NCBI RefSeq assembly: GCF_030232885.1 | Contig: NZ_JASPGD010000006.1 | Span: 62,001-126,000, forward strand | DNA from: Corynebacterium sp. MSK297 | GTDB lineage: Bacteria; Actinomycetota; Actinomycetes; Mycobacteriales; Mycobacteriaceae | Direction of reading: 5' to 3' | Length of the DNA stretch: 64,000 nt | Shown here: positions 54,689 through 63,636 of the stretch, piece after piece | Layout of the letters: each line of letters opens with the position of its first letter | Position numbering within the stretch: position 1 is the first letter of the stretch | Position numbers and translations under genes: made by a program | Notes under the pieces: generated by a model | Database searches by the model: none | What the model saw: the letters and a program-made list of their open reading frames with translations, nothing else | What the model was told of the DNA's origin: nothing

Positions 54689-55621
54689 CTACTTCTTCGG
54701 CTTACGCGCAATACCCAAACCGACAACCAGTGCTACCAATACCGCGCCGCCACCAAGCAGCCACCAGGTGGTATTGCTGGAATCATCTGCAGATTCCCCA
54801 GCAGCAGAGGTATCAGTGCTGGTCGTCGAATCACCATTGCCCTGCGAAACATTTGCTTCATCAGAGCTGACGGATTCAGACTGCTCCGTCATCGTCTTGA
54901 TCATCCAGTCATAGCTTTCCGCAGCTGGGGCCACGACAGACTCTGGGGAAGTCGTCGACTCCGGATCATCCGGGTTGAACGCTGCCGAAAGCACACCATA
55001 CAGCTTGCCGTCCATGAATACTGGTCCGCCCGAATCGCCCTGCTGGAATTCCGCATCATTATCCAGACGTGCAATCGCAGCCTGATCACCGCCGAACAAA
55101 GCGAAGTTATTCAGCTCCGTAATCTTGCCGTCTGCCTTGGGCAGCTTCTCAGTCTTACCGGTGCCTTCCGATGACCAACCATAAGATTCAATTGCACCCT
55201 CAGCCGGAGTTTCTTGCATGATCTCCGGGTATTCTTTCAAGCCAATTGGCTCCGCGGTACGGATCAAACCAATATCACCAGCTGGAGCTTTGTACCAGTC
55301 CGCGACCTTCACCCGCTTTTGGTCATCGCCTTGGCCAATGCGAACGCTACCACCCGGGGTTTCGGAGTTTTCCAGGCAGTGCCGTGCGGTGACAACCCAG
55401 TAGTCTGCCACCGCGGTACCGGTGCAGTTTCCGTCCTCGTCGCCGTCGTCGCCGATTTGTTCAGACACCACCGCGTTAGCGTGCACGGAGTCTTCAGCGA
55501 ACTGGTCGCTGATCATCGCCTGCGCAGGTACGGCTGTAGCCAGCATCCCGCCAAGTGCCAAGGTTGGTGCGGCAATGGCCAGCAAACGGGAGGTCTTCGA
55601 GTTTTTCGCGGTCTGAGACAT
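54689..55621 (-). CDS. Membrane-anchored trypsin-like serine protease
   Basis: 310 residues. A signal peptide ends near 'VPAQA' (about residue 35). The chymotrypsin fold has His in 'WVVTARHCLE', Asp in 'PAGDIGLIRT' and Ser in 'FQQGDSGGPVFM'; a disulfide between the Cys near 'NCTGTAV' and 'RHC' is likely. A Ser/Thr/Asp-rich stalk of ~50 residues leads to a C-terminal membrane anchor ('WWLLGGGAVLVALVVGLGIA') and a KPKK tail; no LPxTG is present. It should act at the cell surface. The acyltransferase-like gene lies upstream by 29 bases on the same strand. Confidence 0.9.
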   Translation of the reverse strand: MSQTAKNSKTSRLLAIAAPTLALGGMLATAVPAQAMISDQFAEDSVHANAVVSEQIGDDGDEDGNCTGTAVADYWVVTARHCLENSETPGGSVRIGQGDDQKRVKVADWYKAPAGDIGLIRTAEPIGLKEYPEIMQETPAEGAIESYGWSSEGTGKTEKLPKADGKITELNNFALFGGDQAAIARLDNDAEFQQGDSGGPVFMDGKLYGVLSAAFNPDDPESTTSPESVVAPAAESYDWMIKTMTEQSESVSSDEANVSQGNGDSTTSTDTSAAGESADDSSNTTWWLLGGGAVLVALVVGLGIARKPKK

Positions 55622-55650
55622 GATGATTTTCTTTCTATTCAGAATAGGTA

Positions 55651-56799
55651 TTAATGATTCGTGGTGGTGGTGAGATTCTCACTGGTTTTATCAGCGTGAT
55701 TGTTACCGTTATTGCCGCTGCGCTTGCCGGTGATTCCTGCAATCGCATGTGCACCTGTCCGGGCCACCAGGCCAAGCACGTATTCCAGCGGGCCGTAGCG
55801 GAAGAACATTGCCCAAATACTCGTGCCGACGACTGCGACGACGATGGTGCCGATAGCCAGCTCAGGGTATTGCGTGGCGATGTGGTCCCGGTTGATGATG
55901 CCAGCGGAGATCACGTGCCCCAGATACACAGTCAATGCCATCGAGCCCATGGCTTTCAGCGGGAATACCCAGCGGTCAGTCTGAACAAGCAACAAGCACA
56001 ACAGGATGACAGTCAGCGAACCCGCAATGGTAGCCAGCGCGTCGACAAGACCACCACTGTGCGGTTTCGCATCAAAAAACCCATGCACAGCAATTCCAAG
56101 ATTGTTACGCGTGGCGACGGCGTAAGCCGAATCGATCCAATCGCGAGCCAGTACTCCCACCACCGAGATGACAACTCCTGCGGCGGCCACCAGAAATCCG
56201 GTGGCTGACAATGGTGTGATCTGCCAGTTGTTGTTCCGCAGCCAATGTGCAAACAGCACACCAGCCGCCATGTAGGCCAGCCAGGTCACGATTGGATACG
56301 GCTCGCGCAACAACGCGTGGAGAGTGGTGTGCAGTGTAATCACGTGCACGATGCCTGATACTGCCAGCAATACCGCAAAACCGGCCGCGACCCACTTAGT
56401 GGACCAGCGTGGGATCTGCAGCAATGCGAACACGATATAGCCGATACCCAGTGCTTTGAGTACCACGATGATGGTTCCGGCATACGGGGTAACCACAATT
56501 CCGATGAGCACGAGAATGATGCCGCGAATAAAAACATCGACGGCTCCGCGTTTGCTGAATATGATGGTCATCGAAATGCCGGAGAGCACCGCGAAAAGAG
56601 CTGATGGGAAGCCTTCCAGGAATGCGCCGGCAAATCCTTTGATGGGATATAAGTGAGCGATGATCATCGCCAGCAATGCGATGCCGCGGGCAACATCAAT
56701 CCCGATGATGCGCCCGGTCACAGGCTTCGGCCGGTGACCATTGTCAACGGCGGGACTGTGACCGTCGGCTGTGGCTGCGTGTTGGACAGTATCTGGCAT
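55651..56799 (-). CDS. Multi-pass DUF418/heparan-acetyltransferase-like membrane protein
   Basis: 382 residues from the ATG at 56799 (GTG at 56805 also possible), with AGGG 8 bases upstream. After a hydrophilic His/Asp-rich N-terminus, 'RIIGIDVARGIALLAMIIAH' (about 30-49) opens a membrane protein with about ten segments. The pattern matches DUF1624/DUF418 proteins that may acetylate or otherwise modify envelope glycans. 'ALTVYLGHVISAGIINRDH' is the DUF418 C-block. It ends in a Thr/Asn/His-rich tail. Substrate unknown; probably co-transcribed with the protease. Confidence 0.8.
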   Translation of the reverse strand: MPDTVQHAATADGHSPAVDNGHRPKPVTGRIIGIDVARGIALLAMIIAHLYPIKGFAGAFLEGFPSALFAVLSGISMTIIFSKRGAVDVFIRGIILVLIGIVVTPYAGTIIVVLKALGIGYIVFALLQIPRWSTKWVAAGFAVLLAVSGIVHVITLHTTLHALLREPYPIVTWLAYMAAGVLFAHWLRNNNWQITPLSATGFLVAAAGVVISVVGVLARDWIDSAYAVATRNNLGIAVHGFFDAKPHSGGLVDALATIAGSLTVILLCLLLVQTDRWVFPLKAMGSMALTVYLGHVISAGIINRDHIATQYPELAIGTIVVAVVGTSIWAMFFRYGPLEYVLGLVARTGAHAIAGITGKRSGNNGNNHADKTSENLTTTTNH

Positions 56800-56889
56800 G
56801 TTCACAACCCTAACCCCATTTACTGAAAAGAACTTGCATTAATCCTTACTGCTTGCGGATAGTTATCTGTCCACTAGTTTGGAACACCG

Positions 56890-56931
56890 AAAAATCGCCG
56901 CATACGCTGTGTATTGCACATACGCGGCGAT
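56890..56931 (-). terminator. Rho-independent terminator of the Rv2474c-like gene
   Basis: Minus strand: 13-bp stem (ATCGCCGCGTATG, two G-U pairs) followed by TTTTT. It lies 43 bases after the stop at 56975. Confidence 0.9.
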
Positions 56932-56974
56932 CTGTTTCTGGGAAATCCCTGGTTAGCGTGGTGCGTGGGTGCTA

Positions 56975-57676
56975 CTAAATCAGCACGGAAAGTCCCCGTG
57001 CGTGGTAGACACTCCCGAACGGCGCATCCACACGTGCCCAGCGACCATTAGCGGAAACCCGCAGGTGACGTGGAATGTCCATGGCGGCGGCAAACCCCGG
57101 AATGAGCCCTAAGTTGGTGCACGCAAAAATCATCCGCATCGGTATTTCAACTTCTTCGCCGTGTCCCACGGAAGGTTGCTGAATATTTTCTGTGAGTTTG
57201 CTGGACTCTACGGATTTCTCGGCCGGACGCACGGTGAGCACGGTTTGATTCATCAAACTCTGCGGCGGGCCCATGGGGCCGGAAAATTGTCGGGCAAGAT
57301 CGCGTCCCTTATCGGCGAGTTCCCGCACCACATGCACCGGTAAGTTGTCCACCAAGTGAAATCCCCCAGCCGGTGGCAACGCACCCGGCCAGGAGGCATC
57401 ACGCGCGGGGCCCAGGTGGGTTTGTCCAGTTTCCAGACAGTGCAACAACGCACTGGCTGCGACCACTGCCCCGTCGCGGGAGACGGTGCCTTTGACGCGT
57501 CGACAAGCCACAACATCAAATGGTGTGGTCACAAAAACGTCAATGAGTTCACCGTCCCCGTCGTCGTCTTTGAGGACACGGAACCGTGCAGAAGCGCTGG
57601 CATCGAGGCCAACTGCCCGCGCAATGAGCGCGCGTAGACCGGGGCCACCTGCGGTAACTTCGAGGGATTCAGACAT
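56975..57676 (-). CDS. Conserved hypothetical protein (Rv2474c-like)
   Basis: 233 residues, soluble. It is recognised only by position next to the thioesterase and ettA, as with Rv2474c. Conserved-looking pieces are 'VFVTTPFDVVACRRVKGTVS' and 'ARDLARQFSGPMGPPQSL'-like 'GRDLARQFSGPMGPPQ'. No known active site. Its ATG overlaps the thioesterase stop by one base (TAATG), so it is translationally coupled. Function unknown. Confidence 0.8.
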   Translation of the reverse strand: MSESLEVTAGGPGLRALIARAVGLDASASARFRVLKDDDGDGELIDVFVTTPFDVVACRRVKGTVSRDGAVVAASALLHCLETGQTHLGPARDASWPGALPPAGGFHLVDNLPVHVVRELADKGRDLARQFSGPMGPPQSLMNQTVLTVRPAEKSVESSKLTENIQQPSVGHGEEVEIPMRMIFACTNLGLIPGFAAAMDIPRHLRVSANGRWARVDAPFGSVYHARGLSVLI

Positions 57677-58326
57677 TAATCGTCGTAGCCAATCTCATCG
57701 CCATAGTCGATTTCGTCACCGTAATCTACTTCATCGCCATAGCTGATTTCGTCGTCATAGCTAGTTTCATCGTCGTAGCCGATCTCATCGGCAAACGATT
57801 CTGCACTCGGAGTACTCGACGCTCCCAGGCCCCCTGCTGCACCAGCAGGACTCGCAACACCTGCGGCTACGGAACCTGCGGCAGCTTCCGTCTTATCTGC
57901 GTCGTTCGCAAGAGTTGATTCCAAGCGCATGACTTCGCGCTCTTGCTCAGTCAATGGCCGTGGCATCTGGGTGTCCATGTCGACGGCGACGGAGACAGTT
58001 TCAATCACGCACGCTACCCGACCATGTTTATCTTTAATTTCCTGGCGGGTAACGAAAGAAGAATTGCCGACCTCGACAACCTGGGATTCCACAAGCAACA
58101 CCGAATTGCCCTCTGGCTCAATGGGTTTGCGGAAATCTAAGTCCAGCTTGCGCACGAAAGCAGCGAAATCTTGCATGCCAGCCGGATCGAAGTAGGCCTC
58201 TTTGTACGCCAAGCGAGCTTCCTGTGCGATTTCCACGTAATTGGCGTTCATCACATGCCCATAGCGGTCGAAGTCCGACCACCGCAGGGGTACACGATAT
58301 TGATGAATTGCAGGATTATCCGCCAT
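57676..58326 (-). CDS. Hotdog-fold acyl-CoA thioesterase with repeated acidic tail
   Basis: 216 residues from the ATG at 58326, with AAGG 5 bases upstream; an in-frame start at 58353 is less likely. The 4HBT hotdog domain fills the first ~140 residues: 'YRVPLRWSDFDRYGHVMNAN' with the catalytic Asp, then 'YVEIAQEARLAY'. It corresponds to Rv2475c and should hydrolyse acyl-CoA. After an Ala/Gly-rich linker, the C-terminal 36 residues are six hexapeptides of type (E)IxYxDE. The tail runs up to the stop, which overlaps the next start. Confidence 0.9.
   Translation of the reverse strand: MADNPAIHQYRVPLRWSDFDRYGHVMNANYVEIAQEARLAYKEAYFDPAGMQDFAAFVRKLDLDFRKPIEPEGNSVLLVESQVVEVGNSSFVTRQEIKDKHGRVACVIETVSVAVDMDTQMPRPLTEQEREVMRLESTLANDADKTEAAAGSVAAGVASPAGAAGGLGASSTPSAESFADEIGYDDETSYDDEISYGDEVDYGDEIDYGDEIGYDD
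57679..57786 (-). repeat. Six 18-bp tandem repeats in the thioesterase C-terminus
   Basis: 108 bases code for six hexapeptides: EIGYDD, ETSYDD, EISYGD, EVDYGD, EIDYGD, EIGYDD. Each has a Tyr at the same place and two to three acidic residues. Confidence 0.9.
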
Positions 58327-58386
58327 AAAACCTTGGAAACCTTTCTGGAACACTCGCGCAAGGTCGACAGCCTCTACGCAGCAAAA

Positions 58387-60057
58387 CTAGCGAGTCAATT
58401 TGCGGTGGGTGACACGGGATGGACGCGCAGCATCTTCGCCGAGACGTTCCACCTTGTTCTTCTCATAGTCGCCAAAGTTACCTTCGAACCAGAACCACTG
58501 GCCTTCTTCCACATTGCCTTCCCAAGCCAAAATGTGGGTACAGGTGCGGTCCAGGAACCAGCGGTCGTGCGAAATGACCACGGCACAACCTGGGAATTTC
58601 TCGAGCGCGTTTTCCAAAGAACCAAGGGTTTCGACATCCAAATCGTTGGTTGGCTCGTCGAGCAGAATCAGGTTTCCGCCCTCTTTCAGTGTCAGCGCCA
58701 GGTTCAAGCGGTTACGCTCGCCACCGGAAAGCACCTTGGATGGCTTTTGCTGGTCTGGGCCCTTGAAGCCGAAGGCGGAAAGATAGGCGCGCGAAGGCAT
58801 TTCGTTCTGGCCGACGTGAATATAATCCAGACCGCCCGAAACAACCTCCCAGACCGTTGCTTCCGGGTCGATGTTTTCACGGTTCTGGTCCACGTACGAC
58901 AGCTGCACCGTCTCACCGACGGTGACCTTGCCGTCATCGGGTTCTTCCAAGCCCACGATAGTCTTAAACAGCGTAGTCTTACCCACACCATTCGGGCCGA
59001 TCACACCAACGATTCCGTTGCGCGGCAGCGTGAATGACAAATCCTTGATCAAGGTACGATCGCCAAAGCCCTTGGTCAGGTTGTCTGCTTCAACGACCTT
59101 GTTGCCCAAACGTGGCGGGGTTGGAATCTGGATTTCTTCGAAGTCGAGCTTCTTATATTGCTCGGCCTCGGCAGCCATTTCCTCGTAGCGCTCCAAACGC
59201 GCTTTGTTTTTCGCCTGGCGGGCCTTGGAACCAGAACGAACCCATTCCAGCTCATCTTTCAAGCGCTTACGCAGCTTGGCATCCTTTTTACCGGCAACCT
59301 GCAAACGTTCCTGCTTCTTTTCCAAGTACGTCGAGTAATTACCTTCATAAGGGTGCAGCTTGCCGCGGTCAACCTCACAAATCCAGCCCGCAACATTATC
59401 CAGGAAGTAGCGGTCGTGGGTCACTGCCAAAACCGCACCTGGGTAGTTTTCCAAGTGCTTTTCCAGCCAATGCACGGACTCAGCATCCAGGTGGTTGGTG
59501 GGCTCGTCGAGAAGCAGCAAGTCTGGTTCCGACAACAGCAGCTTCGCAAGAGCTACACGACGACGCTCACCACCAGAAAGGTTGGTAACCGGTTCATCCG
59601 ATGGCGGGCAGCGCAGTGCCTCCATGGCCTGCTCAATCTTAGAATCAACTTCCCACGCATCCGCGTTGTCCAGGTCTTCCTGGAGTTTGCCCATTTCTTC
59701 CATGAGCTCATCGGTGTAGTTGGTAGCCATTTCTTCAGCAATAGCTTCGAAGCGCTGCTTCTTTTCGAAGATATCGCCGAGGCCTTCTTCCACGTTGCCG
59801 CGAACGGTTTTCTCTTCGTTCAGCGGTGGCTCCTGCTGCAAAATGCCGACGGTGGCACCGGGATCCAGAAATGCTTCACCATTGGATGGCTCAGACATTC
59901 CGGCCATGATCTTCAAAATCGACGACTTACCGGCACCGTTCGGGCCAACGACGCCGATCTTTGCGCCGGGGTAAAAAGCCATGGTGACGTCGTCAAGAAT
60001 GACCTTGTCACCCACAGTTTTGCGTACATTTTTCATCGTATAGATGAACTCGCCCAT
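58387..60057 (-). CDS. ettA: ABC-F translation factor EttA
   Basis: 556 residues from the ATG at 60057 (GGGGA 4 bases upstream); the frame continues 105 codons further with no homology. Two ABC domains have 'GPNGAGKSSILKIMAG' and 'GPNGVGKTTLFKTIVG' as Walker A, and signatures 'LSGGERRRVALAKLLL' and 'LSGGERNRLNLALTL'. The EttA arm and the basic P-site linker ('KKDAKLRKRLKDELEWVRSG') are present, and there are no membrane segments. EttA binds the ribosomal E site and gates the first elongation step by ATP/ADP ratio. Next to the Rv2474c/2475c-like genes and ssb as in mycobacteria. Confidence 0.96.
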   Translation of the reverse strand: MGEFIYTMKNVRKTVGDKVILDDVTMAFYPGAKIGVVGPNGAGKSSILKIMAGMSEPSNGEAFLDPGATVGILQQEPPLNEEKTVRGNVEEGLGDIFEKKQRFEAIAEEMATNYTDELMEEMGKLQEDLDNADAWEVDSKIEQAMEALRCPPSDEPVTNLSGGERRRVALAKLLLSEPDLLLLDEPTNHLDAESVHWLEKHLENYPGAVLAVTHDRYFLDNVAGWICEVDRGKLHPYEGNYSTYLEKKQERLQVAGKKDAKLRKRLKDELEWVRSGSKARQAKNKARLERYEEMAAEAEQYKKLDFEEIQIPTPPRLGNKVVEADNLTKGFGDRTLIKDLSFTLPRNGIVGVIGPNGVGKTTLFKTIVGLEEPDDGKVTVGETVQLSYVDQNRENIDPEATVWEVVSGGLDYIHVGQNEMPSRAYLSAFGFKGPDQQKPSKVLSGGERNRLNLALTLKEGGNLILLDEPTNDLDVETLGSLENALEKFPGCAVVISHDRWFLDRTCTHILAWEGNVEEGQWFWFEGNFGDYEKNKVERLGEDAARPSRVTHRKLTR

Positions 60058-60199
60058 ATTTCCCCTTCGCGAAATTAGGTGGAACGACACTAAATCTTTA
60101 TCTCTGACGAGAATACATGACTTTAACTGCCGCCCCACCACGGATCCCGCACGATATGGGCACACCTGCAGCCGTCTACTATGGGCAACCCGCGGCGGT

Positions 60200-60745
60200 T
60201 TACTGTGCGCCGACGGGTGTTGGTTCCTCGACAGCTTTTTTATTATTCGATGTAGCTTGCTCGCCGAATGGCGTCGCTGATTCATCCGTGAACCCAGATC
60301 CAGATGCACCAGCAAGCGCATCCTGATCAAAGACAACGCCTTCCACGTTGAGAACCAACCCGCCGGTGTCATCGCGATCTGCTTTCCGCTTGGTTAGTGC
60401 GGCCGCATAATGCGCAAGGTCGGCAGCGATGTGAGTGGCTTTCAGCACCGTTTTCGAGTGGCGCTTTTCTTCGTTATCTTCCCATTGTTGGGTCACCAGC
60501 GAACCCACCAGCACCACCGGATAGCCTTTGTGCAGGCTAGCGGCGGTATTGATGGCCAACTGCCCCCAGGCTTCGACATCTAGGAACAGGTTGTCATAAT
60601 CCCGCCAGCCGGATTCTTGTTCCTCGTCACGCACCGCACGCGACGATGCCACGCGCATATCAAGCACGCAATTTCCTCCGGCAACGCGACGCAGACTGGG
60701 TTCTTGGGTAATCCGACCGGTGATGGTGATGTGGTGTTGCGACAT
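60200..60745 (-). CDS. ssb: Second single-stranded DNA-binding protein
   Basis: 181 residues. An OB fold at residues ~1-110: 'MSQHHITITGRITQEPSLRR' and 'LFLDVEAWGQLAINTAASLH' with 'VVLVGSLVTQQWED'. The C-terminus lacks the acidic 'DDIPF' tip of replicative SSB and ends 'EEPTPVGAQ', so it is the paralogue (Rv2478c-like, ssbB). Such paralogues are linked to DNA uptake or stress. GGAAGGGGAG precedes the ATG. Confidence 0.9.
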   Translation of the reverse strand: MSQHHITITGRITQEPSLRRVAGGNCVLDMRVASSRAVRDEEQESGWRDYDNLFLDVEAWGQLAINTAASLHKGYPVVLVGSLVTQQWEDNEEKRHSKTVLKATHIAADLAHYAAALTKRKADRDDTGGLVLNVEGVVFDQDALAGASGSGFTDESATPFGEQATSNNKKAVEEPTPVGAQ

Positions 60746-60942
60746 AATGTGGGCTCCCCTTCCAAGTATTCAGGTAGCCAACGCGATCTGCGCTGGTAAC
60801 CCCTACTGTCGGGGAATTCACGGGCTACCACAATGAGCACAACCGAACGCCTGTGGATACCACTAGTTATCCACAGGCTCCGTGCATTGTTACATGCATC
60901 GGTTGCGCACTGGCCGAGCATTGTGTATTCCGCGATGCGCCG
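60746..60942. other. Gap between ssb and the CopD-CtaG gene
   Basis: 197 bases with no gene or terminator-like hairpin that could be supported. It should carry the ssb promoter. Confidence 0.4.
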
Positions 60943-63294
60943 TTAATTTTTACCCCGGCCCCGTTGTTTTCGAAAACGAGACCGCCGCATCTCAGATTCG
61001 TGATAGTCATCCTCAATGCGTTCACCCCGGCTCATCTTTTCCAGCATCGCGTTATATAGATCTAGAGCATTACCAGAACCAGTGTGAGAACCACTGCCCG
61101 AACCAGTGTTGACTTCTACGCTTTCCCGGGAATTATTCCCTGGTTTGTCGGTATTCGCGGGTCTATCGGCATTCCCAGTTCTGTCGGTTTTGTGGGGGTT
61201 TTCCGCGTTATCGGTATCGGTTTTGTCCGCCCTCACGCGCTTCGATGGCTTGGTCCGCACCTGCTCTCCGGCGCTTGCCCCGTGCTCGGAAGACGCAGCA
61301 CCGTCGGCAAGCTCACCGGCAGCCACATGATCCGGCACCCGGTCCATTTCTGCATCGATAGATTGCTGTTGGGCGCGGTCATAAGTAAACAGCTGTCGGA
61401 ATAGCTCACCAAATACGACGATCAGGGGGAACGAACCGGCGGCCCAACCAATACCGGCCCCAACGCGCTGATCCGCCAGCAGATCAATCGCCCATGGCAA
61501 ATTAATAGAGGTATAAAACTCCTCACCGTAAATCTCGGTGAGCTGCATCATATACACGCCCAGGTACAGGTGGATCGGCATGGAGAAAAACAGCCAGGCC
61601 AAGCGCACCAGCGGCTGCTTGCGGCCAGGCAAAGGATCCGGGCCCATGACTTCCCAGAAATAAATATAACCAGAAACCAAAAACGCCCAGTTCATGATCA
61701 CGTGACCGGCATGATCAGAAATCGCGGCCTGATACCAATCGAAATTCAAGTACAACGCGTAGAACACAAAGACGAATTGCGCGAGGTTTACCGGTGGATA
61801 GGTAATAATGGCCAGCCCGCGGGACTGACAGAACGCCCGAGTCCAATCATGCAGGTTTGGTATTCCGGCCTCGCCTGGTTCCCAGGCGGTCATGATCAGC
61901 GTCAGCGGCGCACCTAGCACCAGAAAAACCGGGAAGGTCATCGACAACAGCATGTGACCGATCATGTGCATGGAGAAGGTCGCCGGAATGATCATGCCGA
62001 CGCCCGAGCTCATGATCACCGCCATGCCGAGTGATCCCAACAAGAACCAGGCAGTGCGGCCATTCGACCACTTATGCCCGGCACGACGCGCGCGGCGCAC
62101 GGCATAGAGATAACCCGCAGCCAACAGAATGCCCAGTGCACTAAACATGACGTCGAAACGCCAGATGGTCCACACATTGAGAATGTCCGGCTCAAATGGG
62201 ATGTCGTAACCGACGGTGATTTCCATCGTCGACAAGTTCGGATCATCTGGTGCCGGTGGCGGGGTGCGCCCCATGGTGACGGCAATACCAGCTGTCAGTG
62301 CCATCACCAGTACCTCGACGATGGCGATGCGACGGAAAACCTCCGGGCGTTGCGCTAGTTGCGGGATGCTGCGTTGCCGGTGCAGCCAGCCAAGGCCGAC
62401 GAGGACGAGGGTGAGCACGGTTTTGGCGGTGATGATCCAGCCGTAGTTCGTCGTAAAGAGATGGTGTGGGCCAATGCGCAAGGCAGCATTGACGACGCCG
62501 GAAATCGCCATGACTGCGGCGGCGAACAGCGCCAGGCTGGAATAACGGCGTACGGCAAGTTCACGGTGTTCTCCGAGGCGACGCGAATGCGCGATTAAGG
62601 CGGTCAGCCCGCCGATCCACAATGCCATGAATACCAGGTGCCACAGGTAGGAGTTTGTGCCCCAGTCGTGGTCACCGCCAGATGCCGAGTGGCCTTCCAT
62701 ACCCAGCGGAACGACGGTGAGTATCGCGCCGATGAGCAAGATTGGTTGCATGGTCCAGCGTCGCGCGAATAATCCGACGATGCCGACGGCAGCGGCCATC
62801 AGCGACATGATCAACCAGGATTTCGCTTCGGCAACCTGGTCTAGGGCCACATCCCAGTGTGCGAAGGTGCTAAAGAATGAGGTTCCGGAAACATCGGAAA
62901 ATGTCATCGAGACCATCACCAGCGCAACGACGGCGACAGTCAGCAAGCTCAGTGCACCAGTGCGCGCCGCCAGGTGTCCGTCGACGCTGAGCCGTGCTTG
63001 GGCAAGACCGGAATTAGGGGTGGGAGCATCTGGTGCGGGTTCCGGCATTCGCGGTGGAATGAGGAATGCAGTGAGTAAATAGGAGCCGGCGGCGAGCGCG
63101 ACCAGGATCCAGGAAGCCGCGCGGAAAAATGGCAGACCAAAGGTGGTCAGCATGCCTGGGTCTGGGATGCCGAGCGCTGCGAGTGATTCCGCGAGAAATT
63201 GCGCGGAGATGATGCCAGCGGCAAGGCCTGCGATCAGCAGCATTGCCAGGTACCAGGGCCAGGTGGAACGCACACGTTGGGTCGGGGTAGCCAT
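60943..63294 (-). CDS. CopD-like/CtaG-like fusion membrane protein (copper and cytochrome oxidase assembly)
   Basis: 783 residues with about sixteen membrane segments in two halves. Residues ~1-330 look like the CopD copper-import family ('SYLWHLVFMALWIGGLTAL', 'AMLLIAGLAAGIISAQF'). Residues ~390-640 resemble CtaG/caa3-oxidase assembly ('SMHMIGHMLLSMTFPVFLVL', 'LFFSMPIHLYLGVYMMQL'), with His and Met positions for copper. A cytoplasmic tail of ~140 residues follows, Lys/Asp/Thr-rich, with imperfect 'TDRTGNADRPANTDKPGNN' repeats, ending in an Arg-rich 'RRSRFRKQRGRGKN'. It should help deliver copper to haem-copper oxidase. Actinobacterial fusions of this kind are known. Confidence 0.88.
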   Translation of the reverse strand: MATPTQRVRSTWPWYLAMLLIAGLAAGIISAQFLAESLAALGIPDPGMLTTFGLPFFRAASWILVALAAGSYLLTAFLIPPRMPEPAPDAPTPNSGLAQARLSVDGHLAARTGALSLLTVAVVALVMVSMTFSDVSGTSFFSTFAHWDVALDQVAEAKSWLIMSLMAAAVGIVGLFARRWTMQPILLIGAILTVVPLGMEGHSASGGDHDWGTNSYLWHLVFMALWIGGLTALIAHSRRLGEHRELAVRRYSSLALFAAAVMAISGVVNAALRIGPHHLFTTNYGWIITAKTVLTLVLVGLGWLHRQRSIPQLAQRPEVFRRIAIVEVLVMALTAGIAVTMGRTPPPAPDDPNLSTMEITVGYDIPFEPDILNVWTIWRFDVMFSALGILLAAGYLYAVRRARRAGHKWSNGRTAWFLLGSLGMAVIMSSGVGMIIPATFSMHMIGHMLLSMTFPVFLVLGAPLTLIMTAWEPGEAGIPNLHDWTRAFCQSRGLAIITYPPVNLAQFVFVFYALYLNFDWYQAAISDHAGHVIMNWAFLVSGYIYFWEVMGPDPLPGRKQPLVRLAWLFFSMPIHLYLGVYMMQLTEIYGEEFYTSINLPWAIDLLADQRVGAGIGWAAGSFPLIVVFGELFRQLFTYDRAQQQSIDAEMDRVPDHVAAGELADGAASSEHGASAGEQVRTKPSKRVRADKTDTDNAENPHKTDRTGNADRPANTDKPGNNSRESVEVNTGSGSGSHTGSGNALDLYNAMLEKMSRGERIEDDYHESEMRRSRFRKQRGRGKN

Positions 63295-63403
63295 AGGCTC
63301 TAACCTACAACCGATCGCCCGGGATTCTGAACCGGTGTGTCACCTACTTGCACAATCCGGTATAGTTTTCATGCGGATCGACGCTCATGGGCGCGATCTA
63401 CCG

Positions 63404-63477
63404 GCCTCCATAGCTCAGTGGATTAGAGCAACGGGTTTCTACCCCGTCGGTCGCGGGTTCGAATCCTGCTGGGGGCA
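63404..63477 (+). tRNA. tRNA-Arg (anticodon TCT)
   Basis: 74 bases: acceptor GCCTCCA/TGGGGGC (with one G-U), D-stem GCTC/GAGC, anticodon stem ACGGG/CCCGT with loop TTTCTAC, T-arm GCGGG-TTCGAAT-CCTGC. Discriminator A; CCA not encoded. Confidence 0.95.
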
Positions 63478-63636
63478 CTTTTTATGGCTATAACCGAGCC
63501 TCTTATCGGCAGCACACTCCTGTTTCGCACCAAGGTAGGGTTGAACGAAACAAGACCCGAAAACAGCTACGCAACAGCGACTCCCCAGTGTGCCTCATCC
63601 CGCCACTGCGGTGAGCGCGCATCGTTAAGGAGAACC

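Noticed and set aside
58387..60372. 661-residue ettA with a 105-residue N-terminal extension
   Set aside because: The extension lacks family similarity and a Shine-Dalgarno; GGGGA lies right before the ATG at 60057.
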